Below are positions 11,003 to 23,125 of a stretch of 64,000 nt of DNA, in pieces. The notes beneath the pieces are model-generated. The model was not told where the DNA came from. It saw nothing but the letters and a program-made list of their open reading frames with translations, and did not search any database. Source of the DNA: Anticarsia gemmatalis (lineage: Eukaryota > Arthropoda > Insecta > Lepidoptera > Erebidae). A program made the translations under genes and the position numbers. Where the stretch lies: contig NC_134747.1 in NCBI RefSeq assembly GCF_050436995.1, positions 3,665,501 through 3,729,500 on the forward strand, given 5' to 3'. The first letter of the stretch is position 1. The number at the start of each line of letters is the position of its first letter.

Positions 11003-12936
11003 TGACGTACCTATATCAAGCGACGTCATGCGATTTCTTTTCTTATAATATTATTATCTGATAAAATCGTGCGTCTTAATCGTACGAAGTTTAGAAACAT
11101 CTCAAGACGTTTGTTCCCCAATTCATTCCTGGCTTAATAATTGTCAAATATCGTCCCATCCATGATGATTTATTTAGCATTTCCCGGACACTGAAAAATC
11201 GGCGTATCCCTAAATGCACTTTCAAACAAAAACATTGTCCAGCTGCATTAATTTGGGACTTCCTAGTACTAATCGATTGATATCGCTCGAGACTGTTTCA
11301 CAAAGGACGGGTTCGTTATGACAATCTACTCAATACTGACGATAGATGTCGCCACTCACGAACTACGAACACTACAAGAATCTAACCTTATATTGCTTAT
11401 TCAAAACTTTTGATGTGTTACAATTGACTATTGTTCTTTTTTTAATAAGAAAACAGTGACTTAAGTAAATGGCAATACTTTATGTTTAAAATTGTTACTT
11501 AGTGATATGGCAATACTTTTATTTTTTCAGTGTTACCATATAACTCATCATATTTACCCTTTTTATGCTTGTAACTAAAAAAAGTGACCAATTATTATGC
11601 TATTTTTAACGTCACTATTTTCTCATTTTCATTTTGTTGTCGTTTTCAAAACAAAACTAAACAAATTACTAAATACATTTTGTCTACAATTTACATTAAA
11701 CTCCATTGACTGGTTTCCGAACATCTTCAAGTATTTGTACCTTTCATTTCTAACCGTTTCTCTAATACACATGTAACAATATTATATAACAATAAGAACT
11801 TTATAACAATTTTTCAAAGACGTATACCAGCTCAAAATGTATTTGAATTACTAGGAAATGTATTTAAAATCTACCAAGTCTTTAAAAATGGTGGAGTATG
11901 TATTATTCTATTTCTTAAACCCTATTAAAAACTGTCTTCTATGAAATCACTATTATTTAATAAACACACATTATAAGACTGGTTTTTATGAAATTATATT
12001 TTCATTTATTCTAATATACACATGATTGGTTATGGTACTTTTCGTATTGCTTTTAAAATAAGGAATCGTCTATTAATCACGTGACGCTAGAAACAAGAGG
12101 GTTTGGAAAGAAAAGTGGGTGGGTTTTAAAGGTTATTATAAACATCTCTTGATTAACGGACGATCCCTGTAGCCTAATTAAGAAACGTGAAATAAGCTCG
12201 AAGACGTTATTCCATATTTTGTCTCTTTCAATCAAGTATGAAACTACTTATCAATGAGAAAGACAAAACAAACTAACAACTCCGAGATTACTCCACATTT
12301 GTAAGGCTTTCTTTCCTTCTACGCTGAATCGGTCGCGTGCACTGTCGGTTGCGTATTACATAGAAAAATCTACCGCGCACGTCAGCTGTGCAGTGTCACA
12401 ACAACATCGTGTATACGCCACTGATATCAGCGTAGGAAGAAATCAAGCCTAAAGCCTTTCGAACACAAGGCTACGCAAATACCCGATACTCAGCAACTTT
12501 AGTCCTCAAGCGACTAGCGCCATACAAATCTAGTTTTAGGACGAATGTCGGCGACGCGTTCTCTCTTACACCCTCTCATTAACGAACCTTGAATGTATTT
12601 ATATGGCGGTAGTTGCTTGAAAACCAAAATCGTGAAATATCGAAGATTTTCGATAGGCTTTAGGCTTACTTTCTTGACGCTGACGTCAGTGTCGTACGTA
12701 GAAGCGTTTATACACGATATTGTTGTGATACTGCACTGCTGGCGTGCGCTAAAGGTAATGTTTTTTTTTGTCCAGTATACGTCTTTGTATCCCCTACTTC
12801 TAACGGAACATCTAGGCTGACCTTACATAGCAAATTATTGCGGAAGCTACAACTAAACGTTACAAGTTACAACGCACCATACGTATTGCGAGATCATTAT
12901 TATTAGTATATTATTATATACTTATTATTGTGTACA
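11003..12936. other. Intergenic region before the 3' end of Als2
   Basis: No coding exon found. About 12300-12800 is richer in G+C than its surroundings and holds a perfect CRE palindrome TGACGTCA at 12681-12688. No clear AATAAA for Als2 (TTTATT on +) lies just below 12937. The 12.3-12.8 kb part could be regulatory or a non-coding exon, but nothing in the sequence decides this. Confidence 0.4.
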
Positions 12937-12984
12937 TTACGAGTTCATCGACATCTTCTCTTGTAGGATTTGGAAGTAACATGC
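12937..12984 (-). CDS. Als2: Als2 coding exon 9 (C-terminal 15 residues and stop)
   Basis: After GTTCCAG the exon reads ACYFQILQEKMSMNS and stop TAA (12937-12939). The 'ACYYQI' end is typical of alsins, which supports this very short terminal exon. Confidence 0.92.
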   Translation of the reverse strand, partial: ACYFQILQEKMSMNS

Positions 12985-15900
12985 CTGGAACAGATAAAGA
13001 CACCAGTAAGTTTGATAGTCAATAAATAAGTAATTTTTATACAAAAATATGATCGACATGTTAGGAAAGATTCAAATAAATATTAGCTGCAACATACTAA
13101 ATTGATATTGGTATTTTGTTATAATTTAGGCCGTTAAAATGACGTTCGTGAGCGCATTAATGTCTAATTGATCGACCGCAAGAAATTTCTAAAAATATAC
13201 TTCAATAGAATTTGACTCTTACGCCATTGTCATTATCACAAAACAGCGTGTTAAATAAAATTTACTAATACTATTAAATCTTAAATCTATATTAAAAATC
13301 AACAAATCAATACAATCAATTTAAATCTTAATACTCATACAAATAAGAGCGCTAATTACCTTAAGCGTAGTGAACATGAGTCCTAGCTCGCCGTGCTGCA
13401 TGCCGGGCTCCAGGAAGTCTTCGATGAAGTGTATCTCGGAGCCGAGCTGCAGGATGCGAGCGCGGACCACCACGAAGTGGAACACTGGGAACAGCTCGTC
13501 CATACTCCAAAGGTAGTTTTGACCTGGTGATTAACAAAGGTTTAATAGGACTGTCCTCCTGGACATATTCGGCGTGTACTGGGCGTGGTTTAAAAGGCCA
13601 GAGTGTTCAGCAAACTTCACTATTTCATTCCTCTGATAAGAAGGAGGATATATTGACGCGACCAAATTTATTCAGTAGTTAGTTAATAATATATTTTTGT
13701 CAAAAAATATATTATTAAATGCACAATTTTAGTGATTTCCTGTAATTTTTTTACGGTGTCGCAAATTCAATCGATTGGTAAACACAATTAAAGCGAACCA
13801 TTAAAGATAAATAAAGTAGAAAGGTCACCGAAACTTGTTTGAAGAATAAAACTTTCAACCTACAAAGGGGTTACAACAAAAATCAACATAGTAGTTATTT
13901 TCCCATACCTAATTCCTGTTGCACAGCTGTAGTCATCTTCTGGAAGGTGCTCCTGATGACGAGGAGTTTCTCAATGGGAGAGAAGGTGGTCTTGAGCTGC
14001 TGCAGCGTCTCCACAGCTTCTTGGAACAGCTGCTCTTTGAGTGGAGATGTTGGAGACAGCTGGTTCGCTGGACACGTGTAGCCTACCCAGAATTTTCTGG
14101 AAATGAGAGGGAAGTAGTGGTATAGTAAGTATTGAATATAAAAGATTTATATAGTGGTGATATAATGAAGAAATAATTTGTTAATTATTGAATGACAAAG
14201 AAGGAAGTAGATTTTGTGTTATAAGTTAGCGGCTGTCGAACGACTAGTGTGACCTTTGCCAGAAAGTCAAGAAAAAACGAGGTTAATATCCTTGTTTGCG
14301 TTTAACTCTGTATTTATCAATTATAAGTTGTAATGTGTTTAAAAAAAGTAAGGGATCCAATCGTTAATCACACATAAAACAAACACAAACTTCGATAACA
14401 TAGCAAAAGCTCGAAATCAAAATAAATCGACCCCAGATTGCTTTTACAAGTTTTTATCTCATTCCATGTTGTAAGCTTTTCAAGTAATCTAGTTACTTAC
14501 TGGTCAATTCCCAAGAACGCCATGAGCGTGAGGTCAGGCTGTCTGTTCCACTTGAGCAGTCGTCTCCAGTACAAGTCGTCTTCTCTTTTGTTGTGTAGCG
14601 CGTACAGCACGAACAGTGCGGGGTGTACGCGTGGTAGTAGAGTCGGCTGGAGGAGGGACGCTGCGGAGACTACCTCGCTGGAAAGAAAGAAAAATGATAA
14701 TGGAAAATAAAAAATGCAAAACTAAGAAATCTTGTATACTTCAAGCGAGCGACAATGTTGGGCTGAGTGGTGTGTGAGCCCACTAAATGATCATAAGAAG
14801 CTTGATGACAGACCCTAGACCTAAAAAAAATTCTTTCACTCTTTTAAACACGGAAAATATACGTACGATGACACGAAGAATTTTCCAGGCGACATTTTTG
14901 CCTCTCGACTAGACTCTAAATTAGAGTATAGATCAAAATAATTGAAACCTATGATGACTGAGTACCCTACTTCTATTCTAACAGATTTTTATCTACAAAT
15001 CTTGAGAGAGGCCCCTATTTCGATCTAAATATAAACTAAACCGAACTTACCCATCAATAGGATTGCTCTCCTCAATTTCTCCATCAGCCAAAGACAGTAC
15101 AGCATCAGCGCCCTCCGGCGGCAGCGCGGGGAACAGTAGCCGGACGACCTGGTACAGCCTCGAGGTGATACTCTTGAGTTCTTTGACCGCATGGCTCAGA
15201 AGTAACGGATGTACTCTGACCCCGCCGTATGTCGTGTTGAAAGCATTCGTTACGCCTAATACTAGCTGGCCTAGAGGATGGTGGGTTGATTCACAGGCCT
15301 GTGGAAGAAGATGAAGGGTTAAGTGTGTGTTTTGGATTTAGCTAAGAAATATGATGAATCCCACCCATGGTCAGATTAGCTTAGAGCTTTAGAAGCGACT
15401 CAAAATTCAAAATTATATGTATCAGAAAATCTGTTTAACAATGTGTGCAATTACATATAAGCATCTATTGAATGATGATGAGTTTGGTCACTCAATTATT
15501 TCTTACTTTTTTGTAACTAAAAGTAAACTATATGGTACTTTTCGGTATGAGATCTGTACTTAGTGGATAGAGCTACCATACTTACATTATACAAATACTG
15601 TTTCAATTCCGAATAATTTTCCAAATTCAACAATTTCTGTCCAAACTGAGGTATGACTTCTAAACAATCAACAGACTTCTCCAAATCACTGCCTTTTCTT
15701 TTAACACTCATTTTATTTCTCTCTTTATGTGAACAAGATATTGCAACGGCAACATTTTGCCAGATTTTAACGTTGTCTATGGTGTTGCCAGATGGTCCGT
15801 TGGCAAAATGATTGCCAGTCGGTGTGAGAATGGACTCTGATACTCCAAGGCATTGGAAGCATTGTCGGAAGAGGGCGTTCCATTTTTGATTTGGGGCTAC

Positions 15901-18900
15901 GCTTAGTTTACCGAAGGAGCTGAAAAAAATTAAAATAGATTAGCTATTAGATTTTTCTGAAATATGTATTTTTAAGTACTTAACTAATGTTATAAGTGCC
16001 ACATATCTTACTTTCGGGGTATTTTAAATAAATATTGCTATAAAATTTATTTTATCAAACCTTTTACTCATGCATAAAGCTAGGAATAGACCAAATAACG
16101 CTACGAAATTCCAATATATGGCTCATTAAAACCATTGTTATACAAAAATAGACTTTATGTAACACTCACTTAGGTTTAGAATTAGTTGGCAGCACCGGAT
16201 TTGACACGTTCAAATGCATCGTCGCATTAGATATCTTGACGCCTTCAGTCCACGCGCCGCTCAAGGAACCTTCGATCTTATCCCCACTGGAGAAGGTCAG
16301 TATTCCCTTGCCGGAGAACACGCCGGCTGAACGGAACTCCCCCTCATAGTGGGTACCGTCTTCAAATACCATTACCCCGTGACCCTGGAACATAAGATGA
16401 GATTTCAAATCAGTGTTATACGGAATAGGTATGACTTTATTGTTTGCGTTTGGAATCAAGGTATATGAAGGTTGCTAACGCCCGGATTCTGAGGTACATT
16501 TAACGGTAGTTTATCTATTCAATAGCGTCTAAGCTCATATAAATATGATAGTTTGAATAAATAAAGTACAGCTAAATGTGTCTCAGAAACCGGGCATTAG
16601 TCAATCTTTTTTTTTTTTTTTAAAGACAACTCCCGCACTAAGAATTGCTCGTGTGTCGCGGGGACTTTTACAAACATACAAACAACGGACACAAAGCACA
16701 ACCACATCGAAACAATTATTTGTGGATCGCACAAATAATTGTCCCGCGTGGGAATCGAACCCACGACCTCCCGACACAGTGGTATCGGCGTGGCGGCCTA
16801 AACCACTGCGCCACGGAGACAATAAAAAAAGACAATCAAAATATAATGACCGTTTAAAAATATTTTTGGTAACTTTGACATTAACCCCCTTCACCCGATC
16901 GAATTCATATCTTGACAATAAAAAAACTCATACAAAAAAAACGCTATTGAATAGATAAACTTCTATGGTTATAATTTTTGTTTCATTGCAACTTGCGCAA
17001 TATATCAAACCGTGCCTGATATTACATCATTTGAATGAAACCACAAATATATTTATTTTCTTGGTAATAATGTAACTTTGAATAGATACCGGTCTTTACG
17101 ATGACTATGAGAAAAGTATCTCTGTTATTTTTAAAACTACTGTATTTGGGAAAAAACCACAATGTAATACTGACCGTCAAAACATCTTGCATAAACAGTC
17201 CTTCATAATAAATCCCATCTAACGTCACTATTAACCCACACCCATGCTTCTTATTATCGCTCCAGTTGCCCAGATACTTCTCCCCTTTTCCTATATCGTC
17301 CATTACCCCATAACCTTGTTTCACACCGTTATTCCACTCCCCAGTGTAAATGGTTGCTGATGAAGAGGTAAAGTCCCCTTGCTTCTTGATGCCATGGCCG
17401 TGGGGCTGGCCGTCCTTGAAGTAACCTTCGTAAATATCCCCTACCGTGTATTTCATGACCCCGTATCCATTTTGCAGGTTGTCTTTCCATTGGCCTTCGT
17501 ATACTCCTGAAATCAAACGTACATATGTTTTATACAAAATAAAATGTTAAATAAAAAAGCAAGCTTTCGTCTCCTTAATATAGTGTAAGGTTGAAAAATT
17601 GTAAACCTGTGTTTTGGCGGAATATTTAATTGAATAATGTTTCCACACCATGCCTATCTTTACCGGGATTTCCCCCTGTTGCGTAAAAACCTTGTATAAT
17701 GTATAGGTATTGTTTTGCGGTAGTACAAAGCCACTGTCCGCGTCACATGACAGCGGAAAAGCAGAAGAGCAGGATAAATACTACTTCTATTTATAAAGAA
17801 AGTTAATTATATATTTATTGGGGCTCTGTGAATTCCCTATAAGAGGTCTACGAAGAATGAACAAGTGCCATTAAACACAGTATGAAATACGAACTTCGTA
17901 CATGAAAAGAGTAAAAGAAAATAAGATAAATACATTCTGCGTAAACGAAATAGGGTTTAAATCGTTTCTATTCCGTTTTCGTATCGTCTTCTGTCTCAAC
18001 TTCAGGACAGGGAAATATTGGAATAATAATGGACACGCGAAAAATAAAGTAAAAATATACCTAGAGGCCCTAGAGGGAAGCCCTGATCATAAAAAACTGT
18101 AGGTCAGGATCACTCGTAAAGGAACTGACTAATATGCGTACAATAATATAATTTAATCGTTGTTTTCCTTTATTTATACGAACAGGGAAGCACCTAATTT
18201 CATTCAAGCGTATCGGAAGTACAAATACCGAGATTACATTACTTTTTCAGTTTGAATAGCGGGTAGAACACACACACGTTCAAGGTTTTCAAGTATTTCA
18301 CAACAATACCTTGGCACAGTTAGCAATAATAATATACTTTGTATAACTTAAAAATAAATTTGTTTAAATACGAAACATATTAGTGGCTACTTATCGATGT
18401 TTGTATGTTTCTATACTATAATAGGGTTTTGGCGGACACTTTTATGCGCATAATTAGCACGATGGTCAATGTCGCAAACTTATTTAGTGCAGATTCCATT
18501 GACATTGTTCATTATTAGCACGCCTTTGACCACGAGAAAATGTTTCAAGGACTTATTTTGAGAGACCTATTGCTGAAATTTTTGTAAGTACAACTTTCAG
18601 AGTAACGATCCAAAAAGAAAATTAATAATTTATATTTTGATATGAATAGATTCTCCGCTTTCCCAATAACAATATAATGGAATTAAATTGAACAACAAAT
18701 AGCAAGTTACTCGTATCTACGAAGAGAGTGGTAAGCAATCAGCGGAGAGAGTACAAAATAGGGGCAGAGGAGTTTCTTAATTAATTGAGTTAATGTTTAC
18801 ATTTCTTGCGACTGGTATACAAGTTATTTGAGGTAAACTGATTGCTGTCGCAGTACTGTCGTTGCTACATTTACTCAGGTTTTGGTAAAATAATGGTTCA

Positions 18901-21900
18901 TTTCGATAGTTTGATTTAGCTTGCATGTTTAAACATCGTAAGCATTCGTTCTTCCATATTTTCCAATACGTAGGTATATTCTAAAATAAGAACAAAAGCG
19001 AGAAATAAAGTGTTAATTAGTTTTACACAATAGCCATATTAATTCTTATCAATAATGTTACCACACAACGGGATTGTCCTTAATAGAGGCATTGTTTGCA
19101 ACACTGACCGGAGAAATACTTATTTCTAACGCTTGATTGAATAAAATAAATGTCAATAAAACGACTTTTAAGTTATGCGCATACTACTTATGACTCACGG
19201 CTTAAATATTGAATTGATCGCTCATAAATGAGTAAATGTTTGTCGCGCTTACGACAGACATGTTATGATGTTATGTATAGTATCATGTTTCTTGAAATTA
19301 GACTTGAATCATAATTAGAACATCGACATTAAGTGGATTAGCTAGAGTTTGACTAAGCTGTCTAGCAATATAGGTGTTTGTATTTTTATGGCTTACGTAT
19401 TCGTAACTAAATTAGAAAAGAGCGAACTGTGACCTTATGGCTACAATGTTTGAAATATATAAAAGACTTTCAAATTCATTCAAAAACGATGGTTATAGTA
19501 ATCGAAATTGTGTTGTTTATTGTAAAATCTTACCTACACCAGGAATCTCCATTTTCCCATGTCCACATAACGCGTTCAGTTGAAATTGTCCCACGTAGAA
19601 TTTACCGTCCGGCCATTCCACTCTACCGTGCCCGTGGATTTTCCCATCCAACCATCTCCCCGTGTACTTTGCATCTTTGTAAAAAGGGTTTTTGTTCGAA
19701 AACGTATGACTGGCGGTTCTTACTGCTGGCGGTTTGAAATTCTCCTTATTCAAAGCTAATCGTATTGATGCGTTAAGGCAATGAACCCAATCGGTCTTCT
19801 CTTGTTCGGTGCTAGTTGAAACTGATATCATCTCTTCAGGGGTCGTGAGCTGGATTACATTTTGAAGCGAATCCGTATTCGGAACTGGTTCAACCCATAA
19901 TGTTTCTAGAGGATGAACGCTAGGCGTACTACCGCTGACGTGAACGAATAAATCGTTGAATAAAATAAACCAGTGTGATGAAAAACGTCCAGGATTCACT
20001 AAATTCAGCAGTCGAGACTTTGATTCTCTGACTAGACGACGTTCTGGTGTACGATACTGCTCCAAACCTTTGCCTATCGTTTCCCAAAACAATTTAGTGA
20101 CCTCCGCTTCTTTCCGTTTCTTTTCCTGCTCGTCTATCAATGAATCTAATGAAGCGATGACTTTGTTTAACCTTTCGTCGATATTGGTTTTTGTGTCGAC
20201 CTTTTTTCTTTTCGTTTTGTACCTTAGTAACGATTGTGCGATGCATTTATAGGAGCTCAATCTTGTTAGAGGCTGTACAAACGCGAGCCCTACTATGGCT
20301 TCTAAAGTTTTCTTATTATTCTTCTGCTTGTTTGTCGGGAGCTGATCGCTAAACAAATTATAAACACTAGAGGGGACATCGACGACACTGTTGATCTGCG
20401 TAAAGCCGCCGATTACGATTAGATTGCTTACAGCTACGTAATACTTTCTGTACAAATAAATAAACTCTTCTAAATTTTTTATCAAAGAAATATCACATTC
20501 GTTTATATGTTTCTCGGCGTACTGCCACATCGAGAGTACATTCAGAGCGGTTATGTTTAATATGTCACCAAAAATATCACAAACTGTTTCGTAAATATTG
20601 GAATGTGTAGTTACTGCTTTACTTTTCTTTAGAAAAGGTTTAACTAGATTATGATATATCAAAAGCATTTCTTCTAGATATCTTTGAGCAATAGATAGGT
20701 CTTGGAACTCTGGACTTTTGGCCGACTCCTCTACTGAGCAATAGCTGATGTTACCAGATGATAATATTCTCCAGTGGTAGCACATGTTTTGGGGTTTACT
20801 TGAGAAATTTGGAGGTTCATTCGTTTTTACTGTTAGGTCTGTGTGGTTTTCACTACCTTCTTCTTCTTTCTTGACATTTAGATTAACTATAGACTCTGTG
20901 TAACCCTCTGTATGTTTTCCCATGTAGAAAATATTTTCGTTATGAGTATATGCTAGTGTGTGATGATCTGTGGCTATCATGTCCCTCACTCTATCACTGT
21001 CAGAGTTCTCTCGAAACTGTTTAGGGCCACTCTTGTCTTCTCTTGTATCGAAACTGACCTGATGGAATTGATTGTAGCCCCACATGAAGAGGCGTCCGTC
21101 TAACGTTAGAGCTGAACAGTGCCATTTGCCACAAGACACCTTTTGCATACCAAATCCTGATAAACTCATAACTACCATTGGTTTTATTCTTTTAACTGTA
21201 TCTCCTATTCCTAACTGCCCATATGATATGTCACCCCAAGTCCATAACTCTGTGGCTAAAACATTTTTGCCGAGTTTAGTCATGTTTTTGAGGTTCTCGT
21301 TTTTTCTAGCCGCTTCAAATTCTTTTTCACTACTAATTGTGCTAGTGGAAAACTGCAGATCTTCAAGATTGCAGTTGGAGGTACAGCTGTACATGAGGGA
21401 ATTAATTTCGTCATTGTGTAAGCGCATTTGTAGTTCGACAACATCATTGTTGTCGCTACTACCGCTTACATGGCGCGATAGCGTCGCTACTTTATCACCT
21501 ACTGTTTTAACTCCTTCATAGACGAAATTTGTGAGATTTGATACATTTTCTTTTATTATTCTAGTAGGTTTCTCTGTGTATTCTACTAAGTAGTCTTCCC
21601 CAGCTGATACCCAAGAAAGCTGTCTACTCAAAAACTGTCTAGCAGCATCAGTGTTTATAAATATATTGTTAATTTTGTCAGCACTAGCCTCATCTGTTTC
21701 ACTGTCCTTATCTGTCTGGTCATCACCATCTGTGGACTTAGCATCATGGAAATTATCATCTATTATTTTTTGTGAGTTTGTTCTTGCAATTTTTGATTCC
21801 TCAGATGAGGGACTAGAATCTTCAGTGAAGCTGTGTGCATCAACATGCACATCAGTCTGTGGGGCTGTAGTACTACTTGAATCTTCACTAGACTTACTAA

Positions 21901-22594
21901 TTTGAACACCTAAAGGGCAGGTTTCTGAAAGGGATGGCACAGATGCGGGGGATGCTAGGCCTATTATTGTCTGACACTGTGAACAGTTTGATGCAAACAC
22001 TTCATCATCATCATTATCACTCTCAGTATCACAGTTGCTTGATCTCCTCACATTTTTTCGAGCTATAACAGCAGCAAAGTTTTGACCCACAGACGCACTG
22101 TACACTGTCCTTCCCTCAAAAAACGGAATTTTCTTAATACTACTAGTGTCTAACGATATTTGCGGCATAACACCTGAGCCCCATAGCTGCCCATCACTGC
22201 TTATGTATAACTGTCCAAAATCACTTGTCACCACATTCCTAAACTTCACTTTGTAGCTGGAGCTCTTGAAACCGTGGGGACAACACTTGGCATCCTCTTT
22301 GACGACAATTTCTTCTTTATTTTTAAAACTAGCACTTGTTTTGTACAAACGTCCATGAACATCTATGATATAAAGGATATCATTGTGATATGATATGTCT
22401 ATCGCTGAAATGCCACTGATCTTCTTTAAATTTAAACAATCCTCGATAATTTCGCAGTGGTAGAGCCCATGGTCATTGCCGAGGACAATGAAGTCTGTGC
22501 CCAATGAACATAACTTTACAATTTTATCAGGTACTTGTTGCGACGGCGGTATGCTTATTGGCGTTAATCCTCTCCAGAAATTATGCTGACTCAT
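12937..22594 (-). CDS. Als2: Alsin (ALS2 homologue), complete nine-exon gene
   Basis: Coding exons in transcript order: 22594-19534, 17506-17175, 16384-16170, 15919-15586, 15298-15051, 14677-14501, 14096-13909, 13523-13360, 12984-12937. All junctions are GT-AG, and the phases join to 4767 nt, giving 1588 residues (human alsin is about 1650). Domains: RCC1-like propeller (about 1-185 and 440-600) split by a Ser/Asp/Glu-rich insertion; DH-like helical region (about 640-790); PH-like region (about 855-945); MORN repeats (about 971-1190, with YTGRW, YEGQW, YEGYF, YTGEW, YLGNW and YEGEF); VPS9 domain at the C-terminus (about 1440-1588). Alsin activates Rab5 and influences Rac1 on endosomes. The RCC1 part separates it from the shorter ALS2CL. 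The start is fixed by an in-frame TAA two codons upstream. The gene is divergent from eIF3h. Confidence 0.95.
13360..13523 (-). CDS. Als2: Als2 coding exon 8 (VPS9 catalytic part)
   Basis: 164 nt, phase 1 to phase 0, from TCACCAG|GTC to CTTAAG|GTAATT. Encodes YLWSMDELFPVFHFVVVRAR, then GSEIHFIEDF and GELGLMFTTLK. The Asp of 'DELFPVF' and the Tyr/Thr-Thr region match the Rab5-contacting part of VPS9 domains. Confidence 0.96.
13909..14096 (-). CDS. Als2: Als2 coding exon 7 (VPS9, first part)
   Basis: 188 nt, phase 2 to phase 1, from TTTCCAG|AAAATTC to TTAG|GTATGG. Contains EAVETLQQLKTTFSPIEKLL, the start of the helical VPS9 core. Confidence 0.94.
14501..14677 (-). CDS. Als2: Als2 coding exon 6
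   Basis: 177 nt, phase 2 to phase 2, from TTTCCAG|CGAG to GACCA|GTAAGT. Encodes LFVLYALHNKREDDLYWRRL and QPDLTLMAFLGIDQ, the conserved region just before VPS9. Confidence 0.94.
15051..15298 (-). CDS. Als2: Als2 coding exon 5
   Basis: 248 nt, from TCCACAG|GCC to GATGG|GTAAGT, phase 0 to phase 2. Starts ACESTHHPLGQLVLGV and includes LYQVVRLLFPALPPEGADAV. Confidence 0.93.
15586..15919 (-). CDS. Als2: Als2 coding exon 4 (linker to VPS9)
   Basis: 334 nt, from TTTTTTTCAG|CTCC to TATAAT|GTAAGT, phase 2 to phase 0. Encodes a helical linker starting SFGKLSVAPNQKWNALF, with a Lys-rich stretch (KMSVKRKGSDLEKS) in the middle. Confidence 0.92.
16170..16384 (-). CDS. Als2: Als2 coding exon 3 (last MORN repeats)
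   Basis: 215 nt. Opens GHGVMVFEDGTHYEGEF after TTCCAG and ends CCTAA|GTGAGT in phase 2. Intron 2 on its 5' side (16385-17174) carries the nested repeat. Confidence 0.93.
16475..16600. repeat. Foldback MITE-like repeat, copy 2 (in Als2 intron 2)
   Basis: Ends CTAACGCCCGG at left and its near-complement CCGGGCATTAG at right, with arms matching copy 1. The sequence after the inserted SINE (16838-16920, 'taactttgacattaaccccc') continues the longer element seen at 741-840. A further half arm lies at about 16930-16957 (cgctattgaatagataaac). Confidence 0.75.
16607..16820 (-). repeat. tRNA-derived SINE, copy A, nested in a foldback repeat
   Basis: On the minus strand it starts GTCTCCGTGGCGCAGTGG (A box) with GGTTCGATTCC (B box) about 50 nt later. 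It then has a body with ACAATTATTTGTG and ends in an A run (T run at 16607-16621 on +). The flanks gtcaatc (16600-16606) and gacaatc (16831-16837) look like a 7 bp target duplication with one change. The tRNA-like part is not a working tRNA gene. Short frames here come from this SINE. Confidence 0.88.
17175..17506 (-). CDS. Als2: Als2 coding exon 2 (MORN repeats)
   Basis: 332 nt, residues 1021-1131. Enters in phase 1 (G+GA = Gly) with VYEGQWKDNLQNGYG and leaves in phase 0 at GACG|GTCAGT. Contains YEGYFKDGQPHGHG, YTGEWNNGVKQGYG and YLGNWSDNKKHGCG, which are regular MORN units. Confidence 0.95.
17507..19533 (-). other. Als2 intron 1
   Basis: The 2.0 kb intron runs from GTAAGA to TTTCAG. It is AT-rich, with no repeat or exon that I recognise. 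It is the largest intron of the gene; the others are 250-790 bp. Confidence 0.85.
19534..22594 (-). CDS. Als2: Als2 coding exon 1 (RCC1-like, DH, PH, first MORN repeats)
   Basis: A single 3061 nt exon encodes residues 1-1020. ATG is at 22592-22594. It ends GTGTAG|GTAAGA in phase 1, and the split Gly codon is completed by the next exon. RCC1 signature LWTWGDISYGQLGIGD lies near residue 446, and the helix-rich DH-like part starts near 640 (EMLLIYHNLVKPFL). Lys/Glu-rich helix 810-850 precedes the PH strand pattern (SSHWFILFNDLFVHV). MORN repeats start near 971 (YTGRWLDGKIHGHG). Confidence 0.95.
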
Positions 22595-23044
22595 TATTTA
22601 ATGATAACTTCCTTTCTTTATTAAAAGTAGGAGTATCATCGATTTAAATCAGGGCGGAAGTACTGAGGAACACTTTCTCGAATCAACATAACACATGATA
22701 GATTTATGACTGAAACTGTCCACTGTATGATACATTTACAACTAAGATAATAATATTACTTCTGTAAACAATGTTTATTTATCTCGGTTTGATACGATTT
22801 TTATTGTAGGACTTTTGATTTGACAAATAATTCAACTGACATTTGACAGCTGATCGTACCACCGACAATGTAGATGTTGAATGAATGTTGAATTCCATAG
22901 AGAATGCATTTCAACGAATCGAACTAGACCGCGATCGGTGTATAAAAAGAGAATATCTACTTTTAACCGTTATTATCGGTTTTGTCCCTGGCAGCACAGG
23001 CTTCTAATGTCAGATTCATTCAATCAAACTAACCTTTCGTAAAA
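22595..23044. promoter_or_regulatory. Divergent Als2 / eIF3h promoter region
   Basis: The two start codons face away from each other, only 450 bp apart, so both promoters and 5' UTRs must lie here unless either gene has an upstream non-coding exon. On +, TATAAAAA occurs at 22941-22948, about 100 bp before the eIF3h ATG. Pyrimidine-led 'aacctttcg' lies just before that ATG, and the inverted repeat aaccg-ttattat-cggtt sits near 22965-22982. The transcription starts themselves cannot be fixed from sequence. Confidence 0.6.
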
Positions 23045-23125
23045 ATGGCGAACCGTGCTAGTGGGTCTGCCAGACGCGTTCCTGAAAATGAAGCCACAAT
23101 TACGTACGTTCAGTGCGATGGATTG
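23045..23125 (+). CDS. eIF3h: eIF3h coding exon 1
   Basis: ATG at 23045. Encodes MANRASGSARRVPENEAT and on to CDGL, with donor TTG|GTATGT in phase 0. Intron 1 (23126-24248, 1.1 kb) shows no exon or repeat that I recognise. Confidence 0.95.

Noticed and set aside
16720..16820. Apparent tRNA gene with A and B boxes on -
   Set aside because: The boxes belong to a SINE: a poly-A-ended body follows, the same body occurs at 29.85 kb and 41.9 kb, and the tRNA fold is degraded.
21084..21521. 145-codon open frame on +
   Set aside because: It lies fully antisense within Als2 exon 1, whose protein is strongly conserved in type.
22941..22948. Firm TATA box for eIF3h
   Set aside because: The word TATAAAAA is there, but housekeeping promoters often lack TATA and no start site can be placed, so it is only mentioned within the promoter region.
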